The notes under the pieces are model-generated. The model worked only from the letters and a program-made list of their open reading frames with translations. It had not been told where the DNA came from and did no database searches. From Meandrina meandrites (lineage: Eukaryota > Cnidaria > Anthozoa > Scleractinia > Meandrinidae), in assembly GCA_963693305.1 (NCBI GenBank), contig OY855914.1, forward strand, positions 26,960,472 through 27,024,471: a stretch of DNA of 64,000 nt, in the 5' to 3' direction. The number at the start of each line of letters is the position of its first letter. Position 1 is the stretch's first letter. Shown piece after piece: positions 27,001 to 38,462 of this stretch. Made by a program: the position numbers and the translations under genes.

Positions 27001-29404
27001 AAAAAACAAGATGGCGGATCTCAAAAAGAATACAAACAATGCACCTAGTTCCCATTACTCTTCGGTTCAATTCAGGGAGTAATTATCACACCAAAAATTC
27101 CATAAATTCCATCGCTTTTTCGCTTTACAGCATTAACCGATGACGTCATAAAATGATGTCATCGCTTAAAAAAAAACAACAGCAAAAGATAAGCTCAATC
27201 ATTAATTAATTTAAATTTTAGCTTCAATATTGAATAAATCCAGAACCTCAGAAAATTTAATACAGGTGAAAACTAAACTGAATCAGCAATAATAATAAGC
27301 AATAATAAGCAAATTAAATGCCCTCATATTTTTCCACTTACTAATTTGCATGTGTAGATCATTCAATAAAAAAGATAATTAAAATTGAAAATAAATATTT
27401 AAAAAAGCTAGCTTGAATGCACATAGCCCTGTTCTTATTTACCACCTTGCAGGTTTCCATGTCAAGGGATATCTGCTATTGCTAATAAAAATACACAGGC
27501 CTGACAACCTATTGAGTTATTGATTGACATCTACATGTACATGCACAGTTTGTCAACAATTTCTTCGTAAGAGGAAATTTTGCCCCAAGAATTTTATGAA
27601 TACAAATGTAAGGGTTTGTAATTTGAAAAGCTTAAATCTAATTTTTATTCTACACCTTTATTTAATCAAACAAAACAAGCACTTGACGAAAAAATTGACA
27701 GCCTAACCACCTTCTGTACTCATTAAGAATTGTCAACTCAATTTACATAGTAAAAATTTAATTAGTTCAAATGTTTAACGAAATCTTCCGTTAATTTGCA
27801 TAGTGCTAGGAATTAAGCTAAAACTAAAAGTAAAACTAGAACTCTTTCAACTACCAAGCAACTTAACTTCAAAGAATAAAGTTCAAGATGCTATATAGCA
27901 ATGTCCAGCAATAATATATCAAAGATTTTGTTGATAACAAGATTAAAAGATGACCCTCAACTTCCGCGTAGAAATCAAGTTCTCAGTGCCCAATATTGGG
28001 GTTAACTCTGTTTATAACAGAGATAACAGTAATTTTGGGAAAACTAAAATTGCTACCTTAAGTTATCACGAACGAAATCCTCGCTCTGAAAAAGAATTTC
28101 ACAATATCTGTTCACTTTTTTCATCCTGGGTTTCGCGGGTAAATTGAACACACTCATCAAATCGATCGCGTGCAGTTATCAATTTCTCCTGTGGGTTTCT
28201 CAGTTTGAACTTTACACCATCCAAATGCATCTACATTAATCAAAGCAATAAACTTGTACTCACCACTCGAAGCCTTCTCGCTAAAAACCTTGAACCTCTC
28301 TAGCCGAGTCTTGGGTTTGAATCCAGAAAAAGAAAGACGCGAAGATTCTCGACGACCCAGCACATCCGAATGACTTTGGTCCGTGGCAGGAGTTTGAGCT
28401 CCGAGAACAGATTCCCTCCTGTGATCATCTGTAGAATCTATCTTTGTAATCGATTCACCGACAGTCGATTGTTTTCGTTTACTAAGATCTTTCGATTCTG
28501 ACGTTCTAACCGCTGCTGGCTTATCGTCGCTGGCAGCTTTGTTTTGTTCCATGCCAGCTGTTGTCGCTGTAGCGTTTTTCTCGACTCCCGACTTGGACGC
28601 ATCTACGATCGTTTGTGAGTCAGACATTAGACCTAACCGCTTCTGAAGGATTGCCTGTTCTCTGTAACTCGTAGTTTGCCACTCACGCCGCAAATAAATA
28701 GCACCAGACGCAAGTTCTTCGTAGTTTGCACTAAGCTTTTTATGTAAATCGTCCGGTAAAGGAATTACAACTCCTCCACTAAGAATAGTTTCTGAAACAA
28801 TACTTTCCTCGCCGGTTTCAACTTGCTGTGGAGTTGAAGCCCTGCTAAACTGAGCGCTAGTTGACTGAATTTCTTCTAATTCTTCTAATTGTTCCTGGTG
28901 AATGCGATCAAGCAATCGTCCGAGCTGTGTCAGTAAATTTTGCGAGGCAAACTTGTTCTCCTCGAACAAAAACCTCTGCGTGTCTTCCTCATCATCGTCT
29001 CCTTCTAATGGTTCAAAACTCCTTATCGCTGGAGGAGAATGAATTCCGCCTGGATGCAATCCAATCTCAGGTAAATTCAATGTTTTACCTGCAGTAGTGT
29101 GTTTCTTGCCGTCAATATCAGGGTGATCACCTTTGTGAAGAAGTAAATTACCGAGCGGTGCCGCTGCTCGGGACTCGGGAGTTTCGCTACTTTCAGTCGG
29201 TAAACCTTTTTCCCTTCCCTGTAGTGTGTCTCCTCCAGCCTTTTGCTGTTGCTGTTTAAGATAAGCTTCGACTTTAACCGCTCCACTGAGGCCCGTGAGT
29301 CGTAAAGAGAAGGGCAACAGTTCGGTTGGTTTCCGAAAGCGTTTGTACTTGCGTCTCGAGCAGCACTGATCGTAGAAGAATAAACCCGATTGATGATGAA
29401 ACAT
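18033..29404 (-). CDS. FAM194-domain protein (C3orf20/ERICH6-like)
   Basis: Twenty exons chain in frame, in transcript order: 29404-28264, 25817-25731, 25543-25463, 24768-24675, 24278-24081, 23787-23629, 23199-23160, 22714-22649, 22546-22415, 22244-22209, 21976-21923, 21598-21456, 21064-20693, 20417-20319, 19990-19946, 19527-19420, 19133-19049, 18866-18750, 18533-18453, 18299-18033; total 1133 aa. The FAM194 domain spans roughly residues 520-666 (YYPSGRVAVCAIYPG, GQGCCYHKNGSIR, LNNFISLRCLSQSGITLYF, TAKFHVG), matching the family's order. A basic segment follows (PKAKKKEERRRRR). The N-terminal 380 aa exon is Ser/Glu-rich. An in-frame TAG at the end of exon 5 belongs to the intron (donor GTATCC). 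The last exon has a donor-like AG-GTACTT just before the stop, so the extreme C-terminus is less sure. The function of this family is unknown. Small exons 7, 10, 14 and 15 rest mainly on phase and splice sites. Confidence 0.8.
25361..25434. repeat. Degenerate GGTGATGTGTGAT minisatellite
   Basis: Five or six imperfect units of GGTGATGTGTGAT, in FAM194 intron 3 downstream of a coding exon. Confidence 0.8.
26108..26247. mobile_element. Foldback element in FAM194 intron 1
   Basis: CTTATTCGATGGTTTA at the left matches, inverted, TAAACCATCAAATAAG at the right. Arms of about 60 bp share TATAATACG and GAAAAATAC around a CCCCTTCGGGG centre. A second, outer inverted motif (GGGCTTTATTATTCC near 25955, GGAATAATAAATCCC near 26093) suggests another nested copy. 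Confidence 0.6.
26443..26468. repeat. (ATATACG)n short tandem repeat
   Basis: Three to four heptamer copies in FAM194 intron 1. Confidence 0.7.
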
Positions 29405-30003
29405 GGCTTCTCTTGCGCGTGCACCATGGACAAGTCTTCGATGATTTTACAAAACGTTAGCGAAAGGCGTGATATTTACAAATTTATCTTCATCCTGTTG
29501 AAAAATCATTCATACTCGTTCACTTCTAATTGCTGTAAAGAGTCATTTGGAAGCTGTTGCCATGACTCCAGACAAATGAATAAATAATAAGGACTGCTCT
29601 TTTGGGACCTCTTTTGCAATCTCTCCCGGATTCACGGATAGAAAATAAATATCACGGGTGATGACTTAGTGTGGATTACACTTTGTGTAAGCCACACAAA
29701 AACGAATTGTTCTCCCGTACGGCAGGTAACCAAAGGGAATTTTGAAATAATTGACGCATTTTTGAGGATTGAGTAGAGGCATCTCGACGAAAAATTCGCG
29801 GTCTCCCGGATTTTAAATTTCTAGGTTAGCATCTCTGTAATATGTACAAAGTGAATAAACAAAGCCACGAATACAATACAACATAGCAATGTTCAATTTA
29901 GTTTTTGTTCTAAGGATCCCTTAAAAGAAAGAAATTAATTAATCCTGAGAGAACCAAAAACAAATGAAAATAAGAGAGAAATAATTAGCAGCCCGGCCGA
30001 CGG

Positions 30004-30168
30004 CATCCTCGGAGACCCAGGGGCAGTTAGTAGGGGCGAGGGAAAGTCGTAACGGGCGAAAACAAATTTCGGCGAAGAAACGTACTTTACTTTTCTTCGC
30101 CGAAATTTTTTTTCGCCCGTTACGACTTTCCCTCGCCCCTACTAACTGCCCCTGGGTCTCCGAGGATG
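30004..30168. mobile_element. Foldback MITE with 9-bp target duplication (Mutator-like)
   Basis: An almost perfect inverted repeat of about 80 bp per arm begins CATCCTCGGAGACCC and ends with its inverse. GGCCGACGG flanks both ends (29995-30003 and 30169-30177), a clean 9-bp duplication as in Mutator-like elements. Confidence 0.8.
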
Positions 30169-30822
30169 GGCCGACGGAGTCACAGTGTATGAAATACAAT
30201 CGAACCAAATTAAAATCGAATCGTATTATATCGGGGTTTTAATGACTTTAATGCACGTTTGTCTTTTGTTAGGGGCCGATTACATGGAGAATTTCAGCCC
30301 GGGCTGAAATTCGCTGTGTGATCGGCCCTTTAGTCGGCAAGAACTTTACTGTCCTGCATGTATGACAACCAAAATAGAAAAACAGCTACGATGAAGTCTA
30401 AGAATTACCTCTCCTGCTTTTAACAACAAGATAAAGCAAGATAAATGTAGATAAGGAAATTATTATTTTAAGTGTTTTTTTTTTTAATTGAACAGATTTG
30501 TGAGTCAGAAAAAAGTACAAAATACGACCAATAAGGCGACGTGCCACCATTTAATACATGGAAATGAAAATGTATGTATAAAGAGTATCTAAAGACAAGT
30601 GTGTAAACATAGAAAGCTCCAATACAAAACCAAAACACAAAACTACAGTAAATGTCGGTTCTTCAACTGTAGATCTCTCGCAATATGTTTGTCCGCATAT
30701 CTGCATTTCGTTACCATGTTGCGTGACATTTAACGGGCTGGTTCAAAAAGTCACGCACCCATAAATCTTGCGTTACAAATTCAGAAAATAGTGCTTCTTC
30801 GCCAGTATCGTTGGTATTTGTT

Positions 30823-30828
30823 TTTATT
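30823..30828 (-). terminator. Polyadenylation signal, discoidin/EGF gene
   Basis: AATAAA on the minus strand 16 nt beyond the predicted TAG of the terminal exon. Confidence 0.4.
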
Positions 30829-30843
30829 TGCTGTATCAGCCAG

Positions 30844-33800
30844 CTATCCTTCACAGTTCTCATCACCTGGTTCACAGTAAGATGAATCTGTGGAACAAAA
30901 AAAAAAGTTACCTTTGTTTAGACACGGTGGTATTTAAAGCTGGAAGCATGTGGGGCCGTGTATTTCCGATACAATTGGAATTTGGAATTGTTAGTTTTTA
31001 TGGAGGGAGGAAAATCGGAGAACCCGGAGAAAAACCCTCGGAGCAAAGACGAATATAGTTAAATAATTATTGTTTATGAAAAGGTAAAGTTTGTAAGAGT
31101 TTTGCTGTCTCCGGCTTTGTTTTAGAATCTATGATCGTTAATATAAAATGGTCTCCATTTTCGTCCGAAAATATAAAGGGATTATTTTCGTAATCAGAAT
31201 ATGCCCGTGCAGAGTAGTAGGCTGTCGCCATTCATGCAACATTAAACGATTAATACCTCAATAATGTTAGCAAAACCTTAGGTCAGAAGCAATATTATAA
31301 CATAACTGGGAAAAGCGTTAGAGGAAAGATTTACTTCATTTTGCGAGCTGCGGTTTACAATCTACATTAATAAAATTACTTAACTCACCATCGGATACGT
31401 CTTCCTGGTTTTTATCATTCACACCAAAACTACCATGGCTTAATTTGGGGACATTTCCTCCTGAAAAATCATCAACAATTTAGACAATTGTTGTAAAAGC
31501 GAATACAAACAACTATAACCAGGCAGCATTTTTTCTGATAAAACTCTTCAAACAGGCACGATCATCCATCATGAACCGAAAAGTGAAAGGAAACGCCACA
31601 GTGGGGAGGAAGCGGGGGGGGGGGGGGGGGGGGGGGGGCGGGGCATGGGACTGTCGCCAGAATGTCTTCGCTGCAACTGACGTTCAAATTGGCAAAGGAT
31701 ATTGCTATTTTCAGGGGAAAACGCTGGCATTAACATGGCCGCAAAAATTATAATTTTAACTGTGACCCTGTTATACATGTAGAGAGAGAAAGCAAAATCA
31801 GTAGACTACAAATATCACTTGGCTACAAAACAGTCGTACTTTTGGCGAACGCGAACGCGCGCGTATTTTTGTCGTAGTTTTGCGAAACAAAGAACGAAAA
31901 GTGGAACGAGTGTGAAGACGCATTTTTCGTCTTGCGAAAATAATTAAGAATATATTTATGGTACCTCGTTTTTCACATTTGGTTCCGTCGCCTCGGTAAC
32001 CCTTTTTACAGAAGCACCTATACGAGCCCGCGGTGTTTGTGCACCACGCATTGACGTCACAGTTGTGACGTTTCCCTTGACATTCGTTCAAATCTGGTGA
32101 AAAGCAACAAGAAGTATCGCAAATTAGTAAGCTTTGCAATATGGCGCTTAAACTAAGGAGCTTCGTCACGGGAATTTTGTGGATTTTTGGTCTAAACGGT
32201 TCTGAAGTCATTGAGATTATTATATTTGAACATCAAGAGTAAAATATAAGTTAAATTTGCGGAAAGAAATAAAACCGCGGCCATTAATTTCAATTAATAC
32301 ACTTATGAGTTTTTTCTCAATAGTATAAGCGGAGGAAATGTCTGGAAATAAGAATCAGTATTTAATGCTGGTCAAGAAAGATAAATCTTCAGTTACAACC
32401 CTTACCAATGCAATATGGTCCATTGCGAAAGAAACCCTCCTTACACTGGCACTTATAAGAACCAACAGTGTTTACACAGGTGCTGTGCCTTCGACACTTA
32501 TGAGCTTCATTGCTGCACTCATCATGGTCTGAAAGGTTAAAAAGGACGGGCGCAACGAGTTGAGCTTGAAAACATACTGCGATTCTGAACTCTGATTGAG
32601 GAGACCGTGTGTCACGTAATAGGGACCTCATTAATTGAGAAATAGACCCAAAAGACCAAATTCTAGGACCTAATATTGGCTAAGTTACTTTGGAAGGTAA
32701 GCTACATAATAAGGACCAGTTTAGGGAAACTAATAACATGATAGCGGCTATATTTAGGAAGGAGATAACGACCTTATTGCACGATAAGGACTTTGGTTAG
32801 AGAGAAGGACAACACGTTTAGGACCAGGTTTGCGGGGTTAATCAGTTACAAGATCGGAGAAGCCCGTACATGATAGGGACCTTGTTCCAGAAAGTGAAAA
32901 CCTGATTGGGCCCTTGCTTGGGGAGCTGATCACGTGATAAGCACTTTTAACTGAATGCATAAAGGAATCGTTTTTGATTATTCTGAATTTTATTCTAGGA
33001 GGTAAATTCCCAAGAAACAAAACAAAAAATACTACTTTTTTTTACTGAGAATGATCTAAGGAAGTCATTTTTTTTTTTTACCAATGCACTTGTCTTTGCT
33101 CCTGACGAAGCCTTTCTTACAAAAGCACTGATATCCTCCTTTAGTATTCCTACAGACAGAGTTTTCACCACAAAGGCCTGGCTTCTGGCGACATTCATTT
33201 ACATCTGAAATCACAAGAAACTGTAATAACATGACAACAACGATAGTAACTTAAAATGTTATCATGCCTAGTATTCCTGGGTTACGGGCTCGATTCGTGT
33301 CGGGGACTCAGGTTTTTTCTTTGTCCCACGCTCGCGACATGTTGAATATTTCATCTTTCACTTGTCTAGTATTGTTGCAGATCGATGTGCAAATATTTAC
33401 CCTGGCTATAAACTGGTAGGTATATACAGAAGGTATTTACCACGGTTCAGGTAAAAACTTTCTAGGACATTTTGCTTTTAATTGCGTAAACTTGTTTTTA
33501 TCCGTTGGTCGTTATTAACACACATAAAAAAAAAAAAACGTGCTATGGTATTAGCAAACGTTTCACTTTGCTCAAGGTTCATAAGCTTTATGTTAGCTCA
33601 GTTATCCTGATAACGATGCCATTCAGTACAGTACGTACCTGTACAAACTACTTTGCCGCGTCCTCTGTATCCTGCAGGACACTCGCAGTAATATGAGCCC
33701 ACGGTGTTGACGCACTTAGCAAGCGGGTTACAACTGTAATTTCCTGTACTACACTCATCGACATCTAGAAATAACAACAACTGATAAGCATACTGGCTGC

Positions 33801-36800
33801 GGGGTTGCACAGTTTTATGTAAAACTTTACTCCACTGCTTTCTAAGTAAAATTTTGCTTTTTTCGTCGAATCGTTGTCACAGCCGCCTCTTCAATCAACA
33901 GCCGCTTATGAAAAAAGTTATTCAAACCCCTGCAAATTTTGTTCGAAAAAACAATACAAGTCAAACTGGGAATGAAACGCCCAAGGGAAAGTAATATTCG
34001 CAGATGTGAAAACAGACAGGACGCCTCTCGATCTTTTCTCTTGAAAACAATGGCAAACCCTTGACGTTATTCGTGCAATGATGTATTTTCCCTTATTTTG
34101 CCTTCGTGCTTCCCGCGTCACACACCACAAGTGTACATAACGACGCCTCCACTTGGTAACACACAACACATAACGCATAATGCATAACGGGTCACGGCAT
34201 GTATCGCGTTTACATGTGTGAGACTCACATCACGCATCACGCAATACTCATCATCATGCATGTCACGTAGAGAGTAAAGGAGACCCTTTGATGCGTTTCA
34301 CTTACCAATGCACTTTTTCGCCTGTACATCATATTGTTTTCCATCGCCACAGTCACAAGTGAATGAACCAAACGTGTTGATACATGCCATGGATGATGGG
34401 CAATTGTAATTTTTACATTCATTCACATCTGAAGCAGTCAAATAGCATCACTACATTTAGAAAGCGTGACCATAAGGGAAGTGGAGATCATAACAGAAGT
34501 AAATTTAAGTAGAAGTACTTAAAGGAGCTCTGTCACGGGGATTTCACAGATTTTTGGTCTAAACTGTTCTGAAATTAGTGGTATGCAGCTTAACCCATGA
34601 AAATCATTACCTTTGAACATCTTAAGGTAGATATAACCCTTAATATGTGGATAGAACTCTAACTATGGCTATAAAAATCGTTTTTTATGTAGACGTGCGG
34701 AAACAACTTGAAAAGTTTAGCTAAACTTTTCAAGTTGCAATCCATTTCCATCGTAGCCATCTGCAGCTAAAGACACTAGTTAACAGTTTCGGTGCTCTAA
34801 TATAGCAATTGTTAATAAAAATGGACTATTATTTTTTGGTTTCCTTCGACACAAATATAGATTTTGGCTGTTCAAAAATCTGTTAAAATCCGTGACAAAG
34901 CCCCTTTAATCAGAAATCGCAAGGGGGAGCGGGGAGGGGGAGTCGAATGATATCTGCTTTGGAACCAATTGTACACTTTTCATCAAAACTTCTATGTTGA
35001 AATTTCTAAAACGAAAAGTTTTCAACGTACTGGCAGCATAGTCCAGTTCTGGCCCTCTCTCTGTTAAGAATGCTACGCTGACAGAGGGAAAGAACTGGAC
35101 TTTTTTTTTTGCTTCGATTATCGACTTCAAATTAACAATCAGCTATTTCACTTGCCTGCTGATAGAGCGGTGCACTTAGAAATTAAACTATTTGTTTTTA
35201 TTCAGTGATAAATGGCAGCTATCTACCTGCACACGAAGAATCGACTTTAACAAATCCTGGGCGACAGTTGCATGTGAAGGAACCCAGTGTATTCGCGCAG
35301 TCTGTGTGTGTTGGACACGGACTGACCTCACTTGCACACTCATCAACATCTAAATTAACAGGAGTATTGTTTCATGCATGTGTATAAATATAGTTATAAA
35401 ACAATCTTGCGATTCGACAACACTGCAAAAACGTAGCAGCTACTAGAAAAAAAACTAGTTAAATCGCTTTTGTTTAATGGTAAAAATCTTTTCTATCCAC
35501 CTTCTCCCAATGCCGGGGAGAGTAATAAGAAAGTCCTTCTACGCTCTTGCTCGGAATGCAATAGCCACATTACCTTTTGAGAGAGATTCATGTCCAGCCA
35601 AGTTTCACCACTTGAATAGTAGACCAACGTTTATTTATAAAATAACAACCCTACCACACCCACAAAAACACTCTCATTGTTTTGCGCTCAGATAACAAAC
35701 ACACCATAAGTTTATACTACTGTACTGACATTCCGAAGTGAATTTAATTTCTGCATGACAGTCAGTCAGTGCAGTGCAATATTTTTGGTCACAATACTTC
35801 TAGCCAGCGTAGCTTGGCGTTCTAGTCAGTCAGGGAGAGCGAGAAAACGAGCGCGCGAGCAAAGCGACGAAGGTTCTTTCTGCCCCGCCGTCGCTTTGCT
35901 CGCGCGCGCGATTTCTCGCTCTCCGTGACTGACTAGAACGCCAAGCTACGCTGGCTACAATACTTCACCATCACAAGTTTTTCCGTCTCCATGGTAACCC
36001 TCTTTGCACACACAAGCCGCGTTCTCCTCGTCAAGTGTCAAGCACACAGCCCGACTGCTACAACCGCTCTTGTCTCCACAGGGAAACTGATCTATAGCAA
36101 AGCAATTATAACAAAAATTGGTCTTACAGCTTTCCCCAGCAACATATATAGTAGGTCAAATAAGAGGAGATACAACCAGTGGTCTTACCCAATGGACAGC
36201 CATAAAGTTCGATTCTCATACATATTTGGTTGTTCCAGGTCTGTGGTAAAAATCGTACATATTGCGCCACAAGAGCAACTGAAAAGAAGTACAGGACTGT
36301 TGTGTTCCTGTCCTCATTGGCTGCTATTACCTTAAAAGAACGATAAAAATAACTAACTAAATAAATAAAATACTTCTCTGATAGCGGCTGTTTAATGTGA
36401 GTCAAGAAATCGTACGCGTCTATAAAGTCGCCAGCCAAGTGCAACGTCAGAGTTCAGCTGTTTACCGACACAGCTGAACTATTCACTTCTAAAATGAACT
36501 ATCGTTGAACTAAACTTTGTCAAAAGGTAACGAAAAATGTGCAGAAGGCTGATGTAGGTACCAAAGGTTTCTTACACTTCTATCAATGACATTTGACTAA
36601 AAAATATATAATGTGATCTGACATCTTTAGTTCGTCTGTCTGAATTCCTGGGTTACGTATTTTGCTCCAGACCTGTACAAAACAGCTGGCAGAAATCAAG
36701 TCTACCATGTGTAACAGACAGATAGCACAGAATCATGCAAGAGGAAATAAAGAACCTTTTCAGTATCGCTGCCAACATGTCTATTCGCGTCCTTACCTGC

Positions 36801-38406
36801 TCTATATCTGCTTCAGTGTACTTTATCCAAACTTCACCATACCCACGATAAAGAAGCTTGTACGAACGAACCCAACAGTCATAAAACTTAGAGCCTTGAG
36901 TAGCTACACCACTAACAAACATTTCTTTACGTAGGTCAACCTAAAAGATAATGGCGTATTAACTAAGCTTAATGTAACTTAAGATGCTTAACGAACAGAA
37001 AACCATTGCATGTCCTAGCCTCAATTTAGTATTGCTGGGGACATTTCATACTCATTAAGCATGCCGTCGTGCTTGTTATTTTAACCTGGCATTGATAAAA
37101 TGGCAAAGGTATCCTGATCTACTGAAGCAGGTATACGTTTTAAGTGTGCCCTCATAAGGCTGATTTTTCACTAGCGAACGGAGTCGTAAGCGGAGTCCTG
37201 AAGCTCGACGGAATCGGAGAGGAGTCGGAAGAATGAGAATGTTTCCAGAGTCTATTTTCTTCCGATTCCGCTTGTATGCTTTGCTTATGATCTATTGAAA
37301 GCTTGACTGACAGAGTGCCGAGCGAAAGCACGGAAACAGTCCAATGATAATGCTAATTATCACGCCCTCCGAGTGCTTCCTTTCTGCCACTCCGACAATC
37401 GAGTTTTCAATGGAGGAATCGGAACTCTGCCTATGATTCCGTCGGTTTGATTTTCACTTGATCGTAACGCTCTGCGCTTCTAATTACGTTCCGAATCCTA
37501 TACTGCAGTTCTCTTTGTACCTGTAAATACTGATTCTGATCTTGTGTTTCTGGGCACCATGCTCCATAACCCAGGGCCATGTTAAGACGACCAAACCGTG
37601 GTTGACAGTAATCATTTGCAACGGATGAACATGTCAACTGCTTGTAACCTATTTCTCCTCCAATCATACCCAGCCTATTGGAACACTCTGCAACATAACA
37701 CTTCAATCACTGCCAAACTTACTGGAACACATCACATTAATCAACAATTTAAAAAGTTGAAATATTCTTCCAAAACGTTTGAAGATTTCAGAAACATCCT
37801 TGAACACTATTCACATATTTTCTTGAACACAGCAAACGTCAGAAATCTGCTGATTCTGTTTGCTTTTCCTCTAATTATTGAATAAATCCATCAGATAAAT
37901 AGGAAATAATTTACTTATTCCAACCAAACAAGAAACTACTCACGGCAAACGGCAGACAGCAAAGGTCGTTTCTTTTTTTGTGCCGTTTGCGGGAAAAACA
38001 AACGTCAGGCTTAATCTCTCTATCATCGAAGAAAACCACGGCACAACCCAAGGTTGGTATAATTAAAAAAAAATGTTTCAAATAAATAACAACCAACATA
38101 TTTTGCTACCTACCTTGTAGTAATCTAATCTACGCTATTTACCTGCCTCGTATCCATACAACTCTACTCTGAGTGCTATTTTCTCAACCCAACTGACAGG
38201 GTTTATCTGCACATAGCGACAGTAAGCTCTTGGTGAAAGGGTGTGAAACATTGTTTGCGCTTTATTATCAACGCTCACAAATTCCTGCAAATTTCAAATC
38301 ATACACTGCAAATAGTATAAATTCCTGTATAAATTCCATAAACATTATTTTTATCTACCTGCCTGCTTGACACTGACACTGTCACTGCCGTTGTTCATCT
38401 CTGTCA

Positions 38407-38462
<56 letters not shown>

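Larger units (their letters stand above)
29405..30843. other. Intergenic region upstream of the FAM194 gene
   Basis: Holds the likely promoter of the FAM194 gene (minus strand), a foldback transposon at 30004-30168, a short palindrome around 30297-30312 (AGCCCGGGCT) and the polyadenylation signal of the upstream discoidin/EGF gene. No other gene seen. Confidence 0.5.
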
